This document shows positions 21,879 to 34,534 of a stretch of DNA of 64,000 nt, one piece after another. The notes beneath the pieces were generated by a model. That model did no database searches. It saw only the letters and a list, made by a program, of their open reading frames with translations, and was not told the origin of the DNA. The translations under genes were made by a program, and so were the position numbers. Location of the stretch: NCBI GenBank assembly GCA_011947345.1, contig JAAVTG010000620.1, forward strand, positions 744,001 to 808,000, read 5' to 3'. The DNA is from Phytophthora quininea (Eukaryota > Oomycota > Peronosporomycetes > Peronosporales > Peronosporaceae). Position 1 is the stretch's first letter. Every line of letters begins with the position of its first letter.

Positions 21879-22711
21879 ATTGGGGCTACACTCTTCTCAA
21901 GAAAAAGCAATCCGAGTGGGTCCTTTGCGGAGAAAGGAGGAATGGGCGACTTGAGCGCCGGCATCGCGTGGCTGGGACAGCCGTACGCGAAACCTCCATC
22001 TTGCAGGGGTTTCGCCAGCAAGCATACTTTAGATCTCATTTGTTGGTTTCAACGCAAGTGTGCTGGAAGCCGCGATCGACAGGAAGTTTAGCTCGACATG
22101 CATACGTTTGGTCATGACTGGGAAAGCCGCGGCCTTGCCAAAACTACAAAGGACGCGGGTGAATCGCATCTATAAACGCGACTAGCTGCTTGCGCCGCTG
22201 TTCTCAGATGACACAAGTTGCATTCTTGCGGTAACAGGGCTTTAGGTCTGAATCGAGGCTTTCCTCCTCGGCTTTAGATTCTTGGGCATTTGAACAAAAT
22301 TGCTCTCCATCGTCATGATCACGCAAAAGCGTACACGAGAGCAAAGCGAGAATCGAGGGTCTGCGCAATAGCTACATTGTTCTCTGAATTGTTTTCACTC
22401 ATCAAGCAAGATCGTTTTGGCTCAAACTCTCATTGCAATAACCCAGCTCGAAAACCCTGCCGTGTTTTTGCTTTCGGTCGGTCTACCTGACGCGATAAAC
22501 CATCTTCAACCTGCAAGTCTAGAGGTAGACCACTTTCCCGCACTAGCAATAAGAGCAGCCTACTGCAATAGGTAATCCCAGCAGCAAAGTTTGTCAGTGG
22601 TCAACTGCTCGATTCAACGGCAAAAATACGACAGATTCAATCGCCTCAATATAAGAACAAATATATTCTTTATAAGAACACATATCATTTCATTTGTCCG
22701 ACGTGGCCCTC
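21879..22711. other. Intergenic region between divergent genes
   Basis: This is 830 bp between the secreted-protein start and the zinc-transporter start, with no supported gene. The right half is AT-richer (aatataagaacaaatatattctttataagaac near 22648). It should hold both promoters. Confidence 0.45.
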
Positions 22712-25078
22712 ATGGACCTCCTGGACGGGGCGCCCGCGCGGGCCTGGGGCCGTGCGCCGCCTCGTCGGCTGCGCTGGGAGCGTCGCTGCTGCTTCTCCAC
22801 ACACTGTTGCTGCACTATGACCGAGACTTCTCGCTGCTGGCCCAGCTCCAGCTGCTGGCGCTGCTGCTGATGATGCTGTCGACCTTTTCGAGTCGCGGGC
22901 GGCGGCTGCGTTGGGACCAGCGGACGGTGGCGCTAGCGGCGCTGGACGGCGCGCGCAGACTGGCGCTCCTGTGGCTGCGTGCGCAGTCTCTGCGACGCTT
23001 TGGGCTGCTGTTCGCCTTCCTAGTGGAGCAAGCTGGCGTCCTCCTGCGTCCGCTGCGAGCGTGGACAGCGGTGGACAAGAACAAAGACAGTCTGCTGTTG
23101 CTGCTGGGGCTGCTGCTGGTGGCTGGCGTCAACGCCCAAGAATACGGCTCGCTGCTGCACGCTGCTGCTGCTGGGGACGAGGATGCTGCTGGAGACTGCT
23201 GCCGAAACGTTGCTGAGGACAGGGGTGGACGACGTTGCGTCCTCGCACATGCTGCTGGTCCAAGCCGCGGTGGTGGTGTTGGCTACCGCCCTGGGGATGA
23301 TGACGCCCGAGAGCATCGCGATGGCGCAGCGAGTGGCCAACGACAGAGCCACGGAGGACGGAGGAGTCATGACGATGGGCAGGTGGACAGTTTACATGGC
23401 GACGGCTGCGGTGTGCCAAGTGGTGGCCACATATTCCCAGCAGAGACAGAGATTCATGTCGATAGCAACTCGGGAAGGGCTCAGTTTGTATCGATCGCTA
23501 CGGGAATGGTGATGGCGATTGCGGTCTCGGCATGGGAAGGAACTTGGCTGAAATGCGTTTTGGATGCACCTGTCTGTGGAGGAATGCTTTACGTGCTGAT
23601 TGCGAGATGGCGGTCGGTCGATGGAGGAGTGAGCTCTGACAGCGATAACTACTTGGACACGTACAGGCCCGGCGTTTTCGAAGTGAACTCGAGACAAGGT
23701 ACTCTTGCGGGGCTACACACATTCTATCTGTGCTCTGGGCGAAACGAGCCTCGCGCCAGTTGCTTCTGTTCCTGTCGGTCAACGTGGCCTTTATGTTTGT
23801 GGAGCTGGGCGTTGGGCTCTATACGAACTCGTTGGGGCTCATGGGCGATGCCGGCCACATGCTCTTTGACAACGGCGCTCTCGTGATTGGTCTTGTAGCG
23901 TCCTATATCGGACAACTTCCGCCTGACGCGGACTTCACATACGGCTACGGTCGCGTTGAAGTGCTTTCCGGCTTCTTGAATTCGCTTTTGCTGCTGGTTG
24001 TGTCGTTTCATCTACTAACGGAAGCTGCAACGCGCTTCATGGACCCGCCGGAGGTTTCGACGGATCATTTACTGCTAACGTCAACGGCTGGGTTGGTGGT
24101 GAACCTCGTGGGGCTATTCTGTTTCCACGATCACGTCCACGGTCATAGCCACAGCCATGCAGGTGATGTGGGCGGATGCGGCGGTCATAACCACAGTCAC
24201 GGCAACAGCCACCACCAGAGTCATGGAGAAGATGCTGCAGAGAGTGGCGGCCACGCAGGAAACAGCAACATGTACGGCGTCTATTTGCATGTTTTGGCCG
24301 ACACGTTGGGCAGTGTTGGCGTGATTGTTTCGTCCATCTTAATCCAGATGTATGGATGGCACGTTGCCGACTCGGTCTCCTCGGCCTTGATTTCGCTGCT
24401 GATTCTGGGCAGTACACTTCCTCTGCTCAAGGATACAGCTCAGCAGTTGCTGCAAGGAGCCCCGCAGGAGCTGCAGGAAGACGTGAATGCAGCTCTACGG
24501 GACGTTCAACTGATGCCAGGAGTTGAGCGTATCGCGCAGTGGAATATTTGGCGCCACGCTGGAGACGTCAGCGTGGCCACCTTGCACCTGGAAGTAGCGT
24601 CGTCTGCTGATGAGCAACGCGTGCTACAGCAGACTCGGTCTATTTTTCAGCGTTGTGGACGATTGGACAAGTATTTATCCGTGCAGATTTCCAAGCCTCA
24701 AGTCATTGATGGTGTGATGGAGCGCGAGAACCTGGGCGCTGAGCAGCCTCAAAGGTGCACCGGCCACAGCCATGGTGGCTACGGCCACAGTCATGATGAC
24801 GATCACGGAGAGACCACTTTACATTTCCTATTGAGCCCCACCTGCGGCAGCCCACCGGGGCGGTTCCAGTGACACTGACGATGAGCACTCACGAAAACCC
24901 AGCAGGTGATGACTCGCAGTATCTTGTGCCACCGCCCGTAAAGCCCCACGCGCACAGCCACGGGCTCCAGTTCCACCAAGTCCCTCCAGAACGTGAGCCA
25001 CCAATTCCGTTTCAACGCAGCCTGCAGCAGCGTCAGCACCAGGCCTCCGCCAGTTTGTCTGGACCACAACGGTGGTAG
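22712..25078 (+). CDS. CDF zinc transporter, ZnT5/Msc2-like, with long N-terminal membrane domain
   Basis: The C-terminal half (from about 23730) is a full cation diffusion facilitator: LGLMGDAGHMLFDNGALVIG with the HxxxD zinc site, YGYGRVEVLSGF, a His-rich loop (HDHVHGHSHSH ... HNHSHGNSHHQSH), the second HxxxD in HVLADTLGSVGV, and a cytoplasmic C-terminal domain. The N-terminal half (22712-23730) encodes many additional hydrophobic helices, the architecture of ZnT5 and yeast Msc2, which load zinc into the early secretory pathway. The C-terminus, after a one-base shift near 24830, continues through HLRQPTGAVPV and a second His cluster to TGG TAG at 25078. Other shifts occur near 22745, 23170, 23480 and 23710, all consistent with lost bases. 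Start chosen at MDLLDGAPARAW; not certain. Confidence 0.82.
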
Positions 25079-25111
25079 TATCTGTTGCTAACCACCATTT
25101 AAACTGTTAAA

Positions 25112-28100
25112 GATGCTGGCACCACTTGATGATGATGGAAACTGTTTCCAGTGGAGTTTTTCCACTATTCTCGTCTGCAACTCCATGCGTTGGTCCAGCA
25201 ATGCCAAGCGAGGGAACGGATGATCGAGTTGCTGTCAAGCCTCACTTGGATGCCTCCACGCTGGCACTGCTGGACACCCGTGCGTCTCAATCTCTGGTGC
25301 CAATCCGTCTCCCGCCCAAGCTTCGAGACCGAATCGAGCGTGCCCAACGTCGAGCTGCGGCTGCCAAGGATGGCGTTTCCATCTTCACCACAGACGCAAA
25401 GGCCTCTATCGCAGCTCCAGTCACTAAGCGAAGCTCCACCGCGCCCGCAACGGAAACGTCAGTGCTGGGTGAGACTGAGGAGAGACCTCGGGCTTCGACT
25501 GCCATGGGGGCCCGGTTTAACCTTTGCAGGCGACAAAATGCACCTGCCTGACGTGGTGCTAAGCCACAAGATGCGAGATTTTGAAGCGCGCGCGAACACT
25601 GGAGGTATCTCCACGCTCTTGCCAGCTGAGCCAGCCGACCGAACGCTGCAGAAGCTGCCGCTGGAAGACCGCGAGCGAGTGATGATGGCCATGCAGAACA
25701 AAATCCGGCAAATCGCCAGCGACGTTGAAGCAAACTTTGCTCGCATCACGAAGGAGCTCGATGCGAATGGCATCTTCGACTCGGCCGCCAACATCCAACG
25801 CGCGCAGACGCTCTGCCTCGTAGACCTACAGCGACGGTGTAAACTCGAGCGACTTCGTGATGAAGCGATGCGTGAGGTGCTGCAGCCGTCCCTGAGGAAG
25901 CGCTCCAGCCAAAGCACAGCCACGAGGCCTTCCCATAAGCTCAGTCAGCTACTGAAGCCTACAACCAGCGCACTGTTCGACAGTCCTGCGACACCATCAG
26001 ACGGTAAATCAACACCATTTACCCTCAGGAAACGAAAACCAGCCAAGAAACTCCCTGCACTGCATCCTGAAGGTAGCAGGCCCAAGAAGGGTGGCAACAA
26101 ATTGGATGTGAATCTGCACTCATCGACGTCGTTCGGTCAAAATAATGCCGATACGTCAGGTAACGTAAGCCCTAGCGGCTCCCGCATGCTTGCGCGTCGC
26201 GGTGGGATGTCCACTTCCGGAAACCAACTCGTTTCAAAAGAAGACAATAGCGCTCCTGGAAACACAAACGCCCATGAAAGCGACCTGTACTCGCGGCACC
26301 CCATGTAGCGCAGATATTGCAGCTTCTTGCTGCCGGTGGCGTCTCGAATAGTAAGGCAGCGCACAGCGCCATCAACAGCAACAGTGCGGAGGCAGATATG
26401 GAACTCGCACGCGTACTGGATCCTACTGATGAATGGGCACAACGTTCTGCGAGCTACCAGGTGGTTGGTACTCGTGCTGCTGATGAGCTTCGTCGCCGTG
26501 GCGAGCGTCACCGGTGGGATACACTCGGTCATTTTGGATCCAAGGGCTGCTGTGTCGGTGCAAGTTGTATGTCTACAGCACTGCGCCAACGTCTGGAGAA
26601 TCAGCAGGCCGCCTGGGGCAACAACAACGATACCCCAAGGAGTGGGGACGGTAGTGAGGCTAGCAGTGGACAAGATCCGGAGAGGTTAGCTTCCAGTCAG
26701 CAGCAACGCGACAAGGAAGCTTATCTGGAATTGCAAACCCGAATTCGAGAGCGACTTCGAGCCAGTGAAAGGCAAACTCGTACGGCGGCCGCATCGGTGC
26801 GAGTGGCGGGGACTCCTGGCAGAACTCGTCAGCCGCAAGCGCCTCAAACAGCACCGTCGAAGATGCTGTCAGCGTCAAGCTCGATGATGACTTTGCCAAG
26901 TAGCGGCGAGTTTCCTCCTCGAGGAAGTCAACAGCACCAAGAACCCGCACTGGGTGTTTCATCTTCAGAACCAGCTTTGCACATTACTACATCGAAGGGC
27001 TTAGGCTCCGAAGGGGTTCAGGACTGGAAGCTCCTTATTCATTGAGACGTTCCCTTCTTGCGACCCGTGGGCGGATGTTCGTTCTGGAACAGAAACTTTT
27101 GGTGGACTCATCGCCGTCATCATCGATACACGGGAGGCACCACGGTTCCTTGATCGGCGCTCCGCGTGCCCAGCTGGACAGCAAAGCCATCGGGCGACAC
27201 TCTGAAGCGAGAATTACGTTCCGAAAGGACTCGGCACAAACGTGGGCGTGGCATCAGTCTCCGAGTGCTGTTTCCGAGAGCCCAGTCGACCCAATTCTGG
27301 AGGAGGAAGAAGACCGTTTTGACGAAGAGGGCGAAGACCAATGCGATGACGAGGACGATAGCGAAGTCGCTGGGGATGGAGATGATGGAACCGAGTACGC
27401 CGACGATGACTTGGAGAGCGTTGCCAGTGGTCACACTTCAGCTCGAAGTGCGCTCAGTATGTCGTCCGTCAAGCGAAGAGCGGGTAGTGGCAACAGTCGA
27501 AAACATGGGAGAAAGCGGCCTCCAAGTATGCTGCGTCGGTCCAGTCGCGGCGGCAGCATTCGCACGCTTCATGGAGGGAACGCATGTCGAGCAGCGCGCT
27601 CTCACTGCACGCTCGCCTGGAAGTCATTTGGCGAGCACTGCAGTTCCCGTTCTCGCAAAAGCTGGTGATGCTGGAGCGATTGTCGACGTTGCAGGATGCA
27701 GATGCTTTTCTGTCGGCATTGGAGCACTGGGAGCGAGTCACCCCGTTGGTAGCTATTCGAGAGCGCATGAAACTCGCGCTGTCTGGCTTTGCCGAACGAG
27801 GCAAACTGCGGGTGAACGAATGGCTCACTCCATCCGAGGTTGCGCTGGTGTCGGCGCTGCCACAAGCTATTGCTGCTGGATCGGCAACGGACTCGACGGC
27901 TACGCGAAAGTCCTCGGACACGGAGCTGGACATGACGTCTGCTTCCGCCTTCATCGACTGGGTACGTCTAGTCTTCTCGGTTTTTGTGTGTCTGTCGATT
28001 GATTGAGTTGTGCTGCTGCAGATTCGTGCTCACATGGACGCGGTCACGCTCCAAACGCTCAAACTCGCGCAAGAACTCAAGACGAGCACGGGGAAGAGCT

Positions 28101-28137
28101 GCAATTCCAGGGCTACCCGTATCTACGCCGCGATTAG
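25112..28137 (+). CDS. Unrecognised large Ser-rich protein with helical segments (several frame breaks)
   Basis: The start is ATG 25112 (MLAPLDDDGNCFQW) or 25129. The conserved-looking parts are LPPKLRDRIERAQRRAAAA (about 25310), LPLEDRERVMMAMQNKIRQI followed by LDLQRRCKLERLRDEAMREV-type helices (25660-25880), an acidic block near 27300-27420, and a C-terminal helical domain (LEVIWRALQFPFSQKLVMLE ... ERVTPLVAIRERMKLALSGF, 27600-27900). An intron at 27962-28020 (GTACGT...CTGCAG) leads to IRAHMDAVTLQTLKLAQELK and, after a G-run break at 28090, QFQGYPYLRRD and TAG at 28137. Breaks near 25150, 25530, 26300, 27040 and 27570 all go in the lost-base direction. I cannot name the family. Whether this is one gene or two is uncertain, but frames connect at each break. 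Confidence 0.5.
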
Positions 28138-28193
28138 ATCCTGTCGCGGTCTTTCTAGCCACTCGGGCAATTTTTCACTATCAACAAGAAGAA

Positions 28194-28844
28194 ATGGCTC
28201 GTCAGGTGCTCAACTACCACGACGTGGTGCTCTACGAGTCGGACGTCGCACTCTTCTCCACTCGCCAGTGGCTCAATGACAGCGCGCTCAACTTCTACCT
28301 GCAGTACCTCGCGCAGACGGTGGCGCCTAGCGACGTGCTGCTCATTGACCCGACAGTCGTCTCGTGTCTGCTGTTCCAGTGCGAGGACGACGACGAGTTG
28401 ACAGGTCTAGCCGGGGTCTCTCGCTGCAGGACAAGCAGCTGTGCCTCATCCCCGTGACCGACAACAGCTCTCTGGGCGGAGCCTGCAGCCACTGGTCGCT
28501 GCTCGTGTACCAGCGCGGACACTTCCGCCACTTGGACTCGAGCGGGGCCACAACCAGCACGCAGCCAAGCGCATTGCAGCAGCCTTTGAGCGCCTACTGG
28601 GGGTGGTGGGCAGACACGAGGCGGACGGTGCGGCCGACCACGTCCAGGAGGTGGAGGACGCGCCGCAGCAGCAGAATGGCTTCGACTGCGGCGTGTACGT
28701 GCTCGTTCTGGCTGAGTACTTTTGTCGCCAGCACAAGGGGAGAGTGTGCCGAGCACGTTGAAAGAGTACGCGACTCCGGGGCGCGTGACGGAGCTGCGGA
28801 TGCGCATGCCGGCGCTCATCGAGGCTCTGGCGAAGGGCCAGTAA
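28194..28844 (+). CDS. SENP8-like NEDD8/SUMO-type cysteine protease (three G-run breaks)
   Basis: ATG at 28194 begins MARQVLNYHDVVLYESDVAL, and QWLNDSALNFYLQYL is the typical start of Ulp1/SENP8 C48 peptidases. The catalytic triad is visible: His in ACSHWSLLVY (about 28485), Asp in FRHLDSSG (about 28530) and Cys in QNGFDCGVYVLVL (about 28690), with the oxyanion Gln in the same QQQNGFDCG segment. Frame changes at the GGGG runs 28413-28416, 28544-28547 and 28737-28740 are each repaired by one extra G, ending ALIEALAKGQ with TAA at 28844. The resulting ~218 residues match SENP8/DEN1, the enzyme that processes NEDD8 and removes it from substrates. It starts 56 bp after the previous gene's stop. 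Confidence 0.85.
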
Positions 28845-28910
28845 AGCGTGTTTGTTACCTTGCTGTAGATACCGAATCACACTCAAAGAGCGGTCTCAAA
28901 ATTAATCTCG

Positions 28911-29928
28911 ATGCAGATCGCGATCGTGCAGTATGGTGCGCTACGATAGTCGTGTTGCAGTGGGTGTAGCTTAATGAGTGTTGGCTGTGTTGTTGTTGGG
29001 GGCGCTTGTTGCAGATCCGCAGCTCGGCCAGGTCGACCGCAACATGGAGGTTCGCCCTAGTGTCGGAAACCCTCTTGTTCTCTCATTGATGGGTTTGCAT
29101 TTCGACTGCAGCACGTGGATGACATGGTGTCGTCCCTGTCTCGGGAGGACGCGATCGACATCTTGATGCTGTCCGAGGTAGGGCGCCGCAGTTGGAACAA
29201 TCGTGGATCTAAGCGTCTGTCTGTACACGCAGATGGCGTTCACAGGTTACGTGCTCACATGCAAGGCCGACGTGGTCAAGGTGGCGGAGGCGGCGGGTCG
29301 AGGGAAGACGTTCCGATGGTGTCAACGACATGCTCGTCGACTGCAGTGCATGGTCACCTGTGGATACGTGGAACAGCAAGGAGAGCTGCTGTACAACGCC
29401 ATGCTGGTCGTCGGGCCGGACGGCGAGCTGGCCTGCAACGTGCGGAAGACGTTCCTGTACGAGACGGACAAGTCGTGGGCCACCGCTGGAGACGGATTCC
29501 TTACATGGCACTGCCCGTGGCTGGACAAGACTATTTCGTTCGGCATCTGCATGGACATTAACCCGGACGACTTCAAGGCGCCGTTCGCAGCGTACGAGTT
29601 CGCCTCGCACGTCGTGGAGCACAAGAGCGACCTCGTGCTGTTCACCTGTGCGTGGAACGACTTTGAGGCACACGACGTCGAGCCGTACAAGACGCTCTCC
29701 TACTGGGCGCAGCGACTGTCGCCGGTCATCGAGGCGCTGGCGAGCGGCTCGTACGGAAAGCCAAACTGCCACTTCCTGTGCTCCAACCGGATCGGAGCCG
29801 AGAATGGCACGTTCTTCGTCGGCGCTAGCTGTGCGCTGTCTCTCAAAGAGCCTGCGGTGGTTGCACACGCAGGGCGGCGCACGGAAGAGCTCCTAGTCGT
29901 GGAGACCCGGGAGACCGCACCGAAGTAA
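28911..29928 (+). CDS. NTA1: Protein N-terminal amidase (NTA1-like, nitrilase superfamily)
   Basis: There are four exons: 28911-28935, 29015-29049, 29112-29177 and 29233-29928, with intact frame and canonical GT-AG borders. The joined start reads MQIAIVQY/DPQLGQVDRNME, typical for nitrilases. The catalytic Glu lies in LMLSE/MAFTGY at the exon 3-4 junction, the Lys in RKTFLYETDKSW and the nucleophile Cys in FGICMDINPDDF. About 272 residues; the WxxAGDGF-type strand and the CMDxNP motif match NTA1, which deamidates N-terminal Asn/Gln and feeds proteins into the Arg/N-degron pathway. The C-terminus is shorter than in yeast Nta1. It follows SENP8 by 66 bp on the same strand. Confidence 0.85.
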
Positions 29929-29964
29929 ACACATCCTCAACTTTCATTGTCTTTTTGCAAAGTG

Positions 29965-31571
29965 ATGTTGGAGACGCTGGTGGAAGGCCAGACGCTGCTG
30001 CGGGACGGGCGCTACCGCTTCCTGCGCCGTATCGGCAGCGGCACCTTCGCCGTCATCATGCGGTGCGTCTCTCCTGCTGCCCTCCCGCCCACCCGCCCAC
30101 TCACGCGCTCTACCTCTATCGTCTCCTAGCGTTCTGGACGTGCAGCAGCAGCGTCACGTGGCCATCAAGTGCGTGCGACAGCGAGAGCTCAACGCGCTGG
30201 GCGAGCGCGAAGCCGCGACCTTGCGGAGGATCCGTGAGCAGGACGAGGTCGCCGCCTGCGCCGGTGCGTTCGGGTGCCAAAGTCGCTCCTTAACGACCCC
30301 AAGTGGCTGACGTCTGCTGTGATTGTGTGCTGCTTGTGACAGTGGTGAGGCTGCTGGAGACGTTCGAGGAGAGAGGTCACTTCTGCCTAGTGCTAGAGCT
30401 GCTAGGAGCCCCCATCCTGGATGTGGCTCGCTGGGGGTCGTGGCGTCACGCGCCTCCGGACGGAGCTCGACCTCCGAATCAGACCCTGAAGCTCTTCAAA
30501 CTTAAGCGCAAGCGCAAAGCGTCTGTGGGAGCGTCGCCCGTGAACTCTCGTGCTTTTGAAGCAGTGATCCCGTCGCCCGAAGGTCCCAAGAAACCGGAGA
30601 GCGAGCCAGAGATGGGAGACAAGGAAGTTTCCGCGCCTCCTGTGCCTTTAGCTGATGTGCGTCAGATTGCGGTGCATCTCTGCGGCGCTCTCGCGTTCCT
30701 ACATGACCAAGGATTCATCCATGCGGACGTCAAACCTGAAAACGTGGTGCGGTCTGACGCAGAAGCTGCGGTAGGGTCATCTGCTCTGTTAATGACGTGC
30801 TCGTCGCCTGTGAAGTTGGTGGACTTTGGGAATTGTCTTGGCGTGGACGAGCTCACGGCCTACGCTCGGGGAGTCGAGCGACGGCTTCGACGTGCAGACA
30901 GTCACATACCGCGCTCCTGAGGTGGCAGCTGGTCTATTGCTTTGCTCAGCGATGGATATGTGGTCGCTGGGTTGTCTGCTATTGGAGTGCGTGTCTGGGA
31001 AGCCACTTTTACGCTGCCTGCGTTGGAATCCTCGGTTCGCGACAGCGCTGAAGCCATCAGACTGGAGAACGACGATCTTTTGCGGCAAATTGAAAGCGTA
31101 GTGGCGGGTGGCGTGCTATTGGACTCCATTTGCACACCGTACCAATCTGCTTCGCGGTACAACTCAAAGCGTTCCCCTGCAGGCGACGAGAGTGTCGTGC
31201 AGCACAACCCGTCTGCAACTCTACAAGCACGTCTGGAAGTTGCCGCTCCAGGACACGGTCATTTTCACGACTTCGTCTACAGGCTGCTGGACCCAAACCC
31301 AGCAACTCGGGTTACGGCAAAGAGCGCGCTCTTTCACCCGTTCCTGCAGGGCTTCTTCCCTTTCGACACTGTGTTTCGAATGAGCAAGGAAAGTCAGATT
31401 GCCGCTGAAGCTGGTCGTCCCAGCAAGAAACGGCGTTCAAGAGAACTCGAAGGTTATGGTGATCAAGACCACGAAGTGAGGGGAGAACGAAAGAAAGCGG
31501 CAGCGAAAAGAGCTGCCTCGGTACGCAGCAAAGATTTACGGCAGGCGCTCAAACGGATACCTCGCCGTTAA
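29965..31571 (+). CDS. CMGC-type protein kinase (DYRK/CLK-like), two frame breaks
   Basis: Exons are 29965-30062, 30130-30263 and 30343-31571. The Gly-rich loop IGSGTFAVIM, VAIK lysine (HVAIKCVRQ), HADVKPENVV catalytic loop, VDFGNC (DFG), TVTYRAPEV (APE) and DMWSLGCLLLECVSGKPL are all present. The YRAPE with split-type MDMWSLGC and a long insert between the VELLGAP hinge and the helix before the catalytic loop (Lys/Pro/Ser-rich, about 80 residues) fit the CMGC group, closest to DYRK/CLK/HIPK. Frame changes near 30865 (two bases) and at the T-run 31007-31010 fit lost bases. The C-terminus is basic (SKKRRSRELE, RKKAAAKRAA), possibly nuclear. The HAD rather than HRD loop is unusual but known. 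It converges on the AAA gene with only 18 bp between stops. Confidence 0.82.
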
Positions 31572-31589
31572 TCAAAACTTTATACAAAT

Positions 31590-34399
31590 CTATTTGCTTC
31601 TATGGATGTCTTGGGCGCGCTGATCCCATGCAGCCTCCAAATGCCGCAGCAGAATATTGTTGGCGTTAATGTCCTCGCGAAGAGCACGGAATGCAGCTTC
31701 TTTACAGATCGCCGCAATGTCAGCACCGGTGAATGATCGGAAGCTGATAATGACAACGAAAAAGGTAACAATCAATGAGGACTGGCGTAAATATCAGCTG
31801 CAATGGTTTGACGCTGCGCGTACCCTCTGGGTCGAGCGGCGAGGGCTCCAATATCAACGTCGGCTGCTAGCGGCATCTTTGAGGTATAAAGTGTGAGGAT
31901 TTCCTGCACAACAGTGGCCACTGTTAGTCAAAGAAAACAAATCAACTTTAAAGCCACACGTTCGAACCTGAATGTCTTCCTGCGTTGGGTAGCCAAGTTC
32001 AACTGCCTTGTCGATACGGCCGGGACGGATGAGGGCTGCATCGAGCGCGTCTTTCCGGTTTGTTGCTGCTACTACAAGTATGTCTCCTCCGTTAGAGCTA
32101 GATGATTTCCTGGTGCGCGAGGCGGACGCTGCAGCAACCCGCTGCGAGCCCACGCCATCCATCTCGTTCAAAAATGTGGAGAGCACTCGCGCGTAGACGC
32201 CGCCGCCACTGCTGCCGCCATCTCCCTCTCCGAACGAACGCTTGTGTGCAATCGAGTCAAACTCGTCAAAGAACAAGAGGCAGGGTGATGCCGCGCGTGC
32301 TCGGGCTGCAAGCAAGAGGGCACAAACACGATTAGCCAGAAAAAAATGTCAGTGCAAATCTTGCTTTGCATACCGAAGAGTTCGCGCACGGACTTTTCGC
32401 TGTCACCAAAGTACTTCGACAGCAGCTCGGACGACTGCATCCACAAGAGTCGTTGCACGCTTAGTGTTAGAAAATCACGAACACTCCCGTGCAGCTTGAC
32501 CGCAATGTACATGCCTTGACCGAAACGAAGTTCACCTGAACTTGAGCTGCCAATGTTTGCACCAACAGAGTCTTGCCGCATCCTGATGGCCCAGACAGCA
32601 GAATTCCCGATGCATTGGAGATCCCCAAACGCTGTTTTAAGTCAAGTTAGTTAGCATGCGAAGAATATCACGGCAAAACGTACGCTCATAGCATCGGTCG
32701 GGTGGAACTTCCACGAAACAAAGTCGAATAGCTGTTTCCGCACAACAGCGTAGCCTGCAAAGGTCAATTTGCCATCCACTGGTGCTCCTGGCGATGCCAC
32801 ATTCAGCTCACGGAGTTGGGATGGCTTCACGCGTTGCTGTGCGAGTAATAACTGATTCCAACCGACCACGTGCTTTCCGTTGGCATTTGGTGCAGTATGC
32901 GCTTGGGCGGCCGCATTTCGACATATTCTCACGAGATCTTTTGCCACATAGCCTCCTGTTAGTGTTGATAAGCGCGCTGATAAACTTGCTGCAATACTGG
33001 CAACTGGTAGACCCTCGTCAGCGAGCAGTGGTAAAGATCTAAGATGACAGCACAAAATCTCGCAACGTGCCTGCTCTGTCGGGACAGTCAAATCAACAAT
33101 TTTTCCAAAGCGTCCTGTACGCGTAACAGCAAGAGGTACATTCACGTCGGCATTCGTAGTCGTTCCCACGATAACCAAACGCATGTTGCGCGAGCTAAGT
33201 TCTTCAATCACGCGAAGTAGGGCACTGCCCAGTTGAGGAAGTTGGCCATCAGAATCATCAGCGACTTGACCACTGGGTGACTGGAAAAGTACATCCAAAT
33301 CATCGATTAACACCACGCCACAGCACGAAGAACTTCCCGTCTTAAAGTTGCCAAGTTCAAAACTCGGGAAACGTCTCTCCAGTTCCTGCTGCAAATACTC
33401 GAAAGCAGTAGGGAACGTCGAGCTTTCAGCCCCCATCAGCAACGACATGCCATCAACCCTCCACGTATTAATCTTTTCTCGTGCCAACTCATTCTGCAGT
33501 GCCACCAGCGCCAGTGACTTCCCCACTCCGTTCACACCCGAGATAAGAATGCCATGGGAGCCAATTTGCTCTTGCTTCACAGTGCCAGCCAACTTCACCT
33601 GGCTAGGCCGTAGCACCAGTGCTACATTGAGCAGCACGTCTTGCATAAATGCTATGTATCCTGCAAAGCCAACCCGCCACAAGCGTTCGTCCAGCTGGTC
33701 TTCAAGTAAAGTAGCGCTCTCCTTGGTGCTGAGTGCAGCCATCTGCTCCATCAGCTTTTCCGTCGCTCCTTCTGTGCTCTTGTCGCTCCACCCTGTTACT
33801 ATAATTTCCATTCCTTCCTCCCTGCTCTCCATCGCATCGATTCGAAACACGAAAATGTCTCCCAGTATTCTCACAGGCACAAGCTGCCCTTCCGCTGGCG
33901 CAAGGAACATTCCCGCCGCGCTCGTCTGGCGCTGAATGGCTACTTCTAAGTCGACCTGCTTCTGTCGAACGCTCTCGGGCAACAGGTCGATGCGAGACCC
34001 CTTCAACTCTGCTTCTAAACTACCGCCACCTGCAGAGCTGGCGACGGTCGGAGACTTTCTCCGTAGACTCAGCGACAGTCGCCAGTTCGCGCAATGGCCT
34101 GCATCTCTCTGCTGCTCCACGACCTCCAGCGTAGCTGACGCCCCATCAGGATGCCCAGAGGCCTCCAACACCCACGCGTGAAGCTGGATTCGCCCCGGAG
34201 ACAGCGAGGCGGTGCAGCTCGGACGATCCACGACGCACTGCAGCAGCGTCCACGAATTCGCCGAGAATGCAACGCGCAATAAGGACAACGCTGTGATGCT
34301 GTGCAGATGAGCGTCTTGGTGGGAGATTAGCACTTGGTGGGGCTGCAGCAGCGAGGCACCAACGTCGCCGCTGGCTGCGCGGGCACTCCAGCCGCGCAT
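31590..34399 (-). CDS. Type II AAA+ ATPase, AFG2/SPATA5L1- or PEX1-like
   Basis: Six exons give an intact 821-residue protein: 34399-32684, 32631-32515, 32434-32374, 32305-31968, 31903-31824 and 31743-31590. The N-terminal ~250 residues are unrecognised. D1 has a degenerate Walker A (GVNGVGKS), Walker B VVLIDDLDVL and a sensor-like GTTTNAD, then RTGRFGK. D2 has GPSGCGKT, VNFVSVKSSELLSKYFGDSE, LLFFDEFDSI, VVAATNRKDALDAALIRPGR and SFTGADIAAICKEA. Intron 2 appears to use a GC donor (AAG/GCATGT) with a normal AG acceptor. The double ring and substrate-binding signature place it with CDC48-type unfoldases; choice between AFG2-like ribosome maturation factors and peroxisomal PEX1/6 needs a tree. 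It is tightly convergent with the kinase gene. Confidence 0.85.
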
Positions 34400-34534
34400 G
34401 AATTTCGGGATTTGCGAAAATAGATTGGCTATTTTATCCTAGAAGCGGAACCTAGATGGTCCAATAGTCTAGGATAAACTAGTAAATTTGTTGGAATCGC
34501 AGCTGATGAGCCAGCAACGCGAGGTCTGTAAGTT

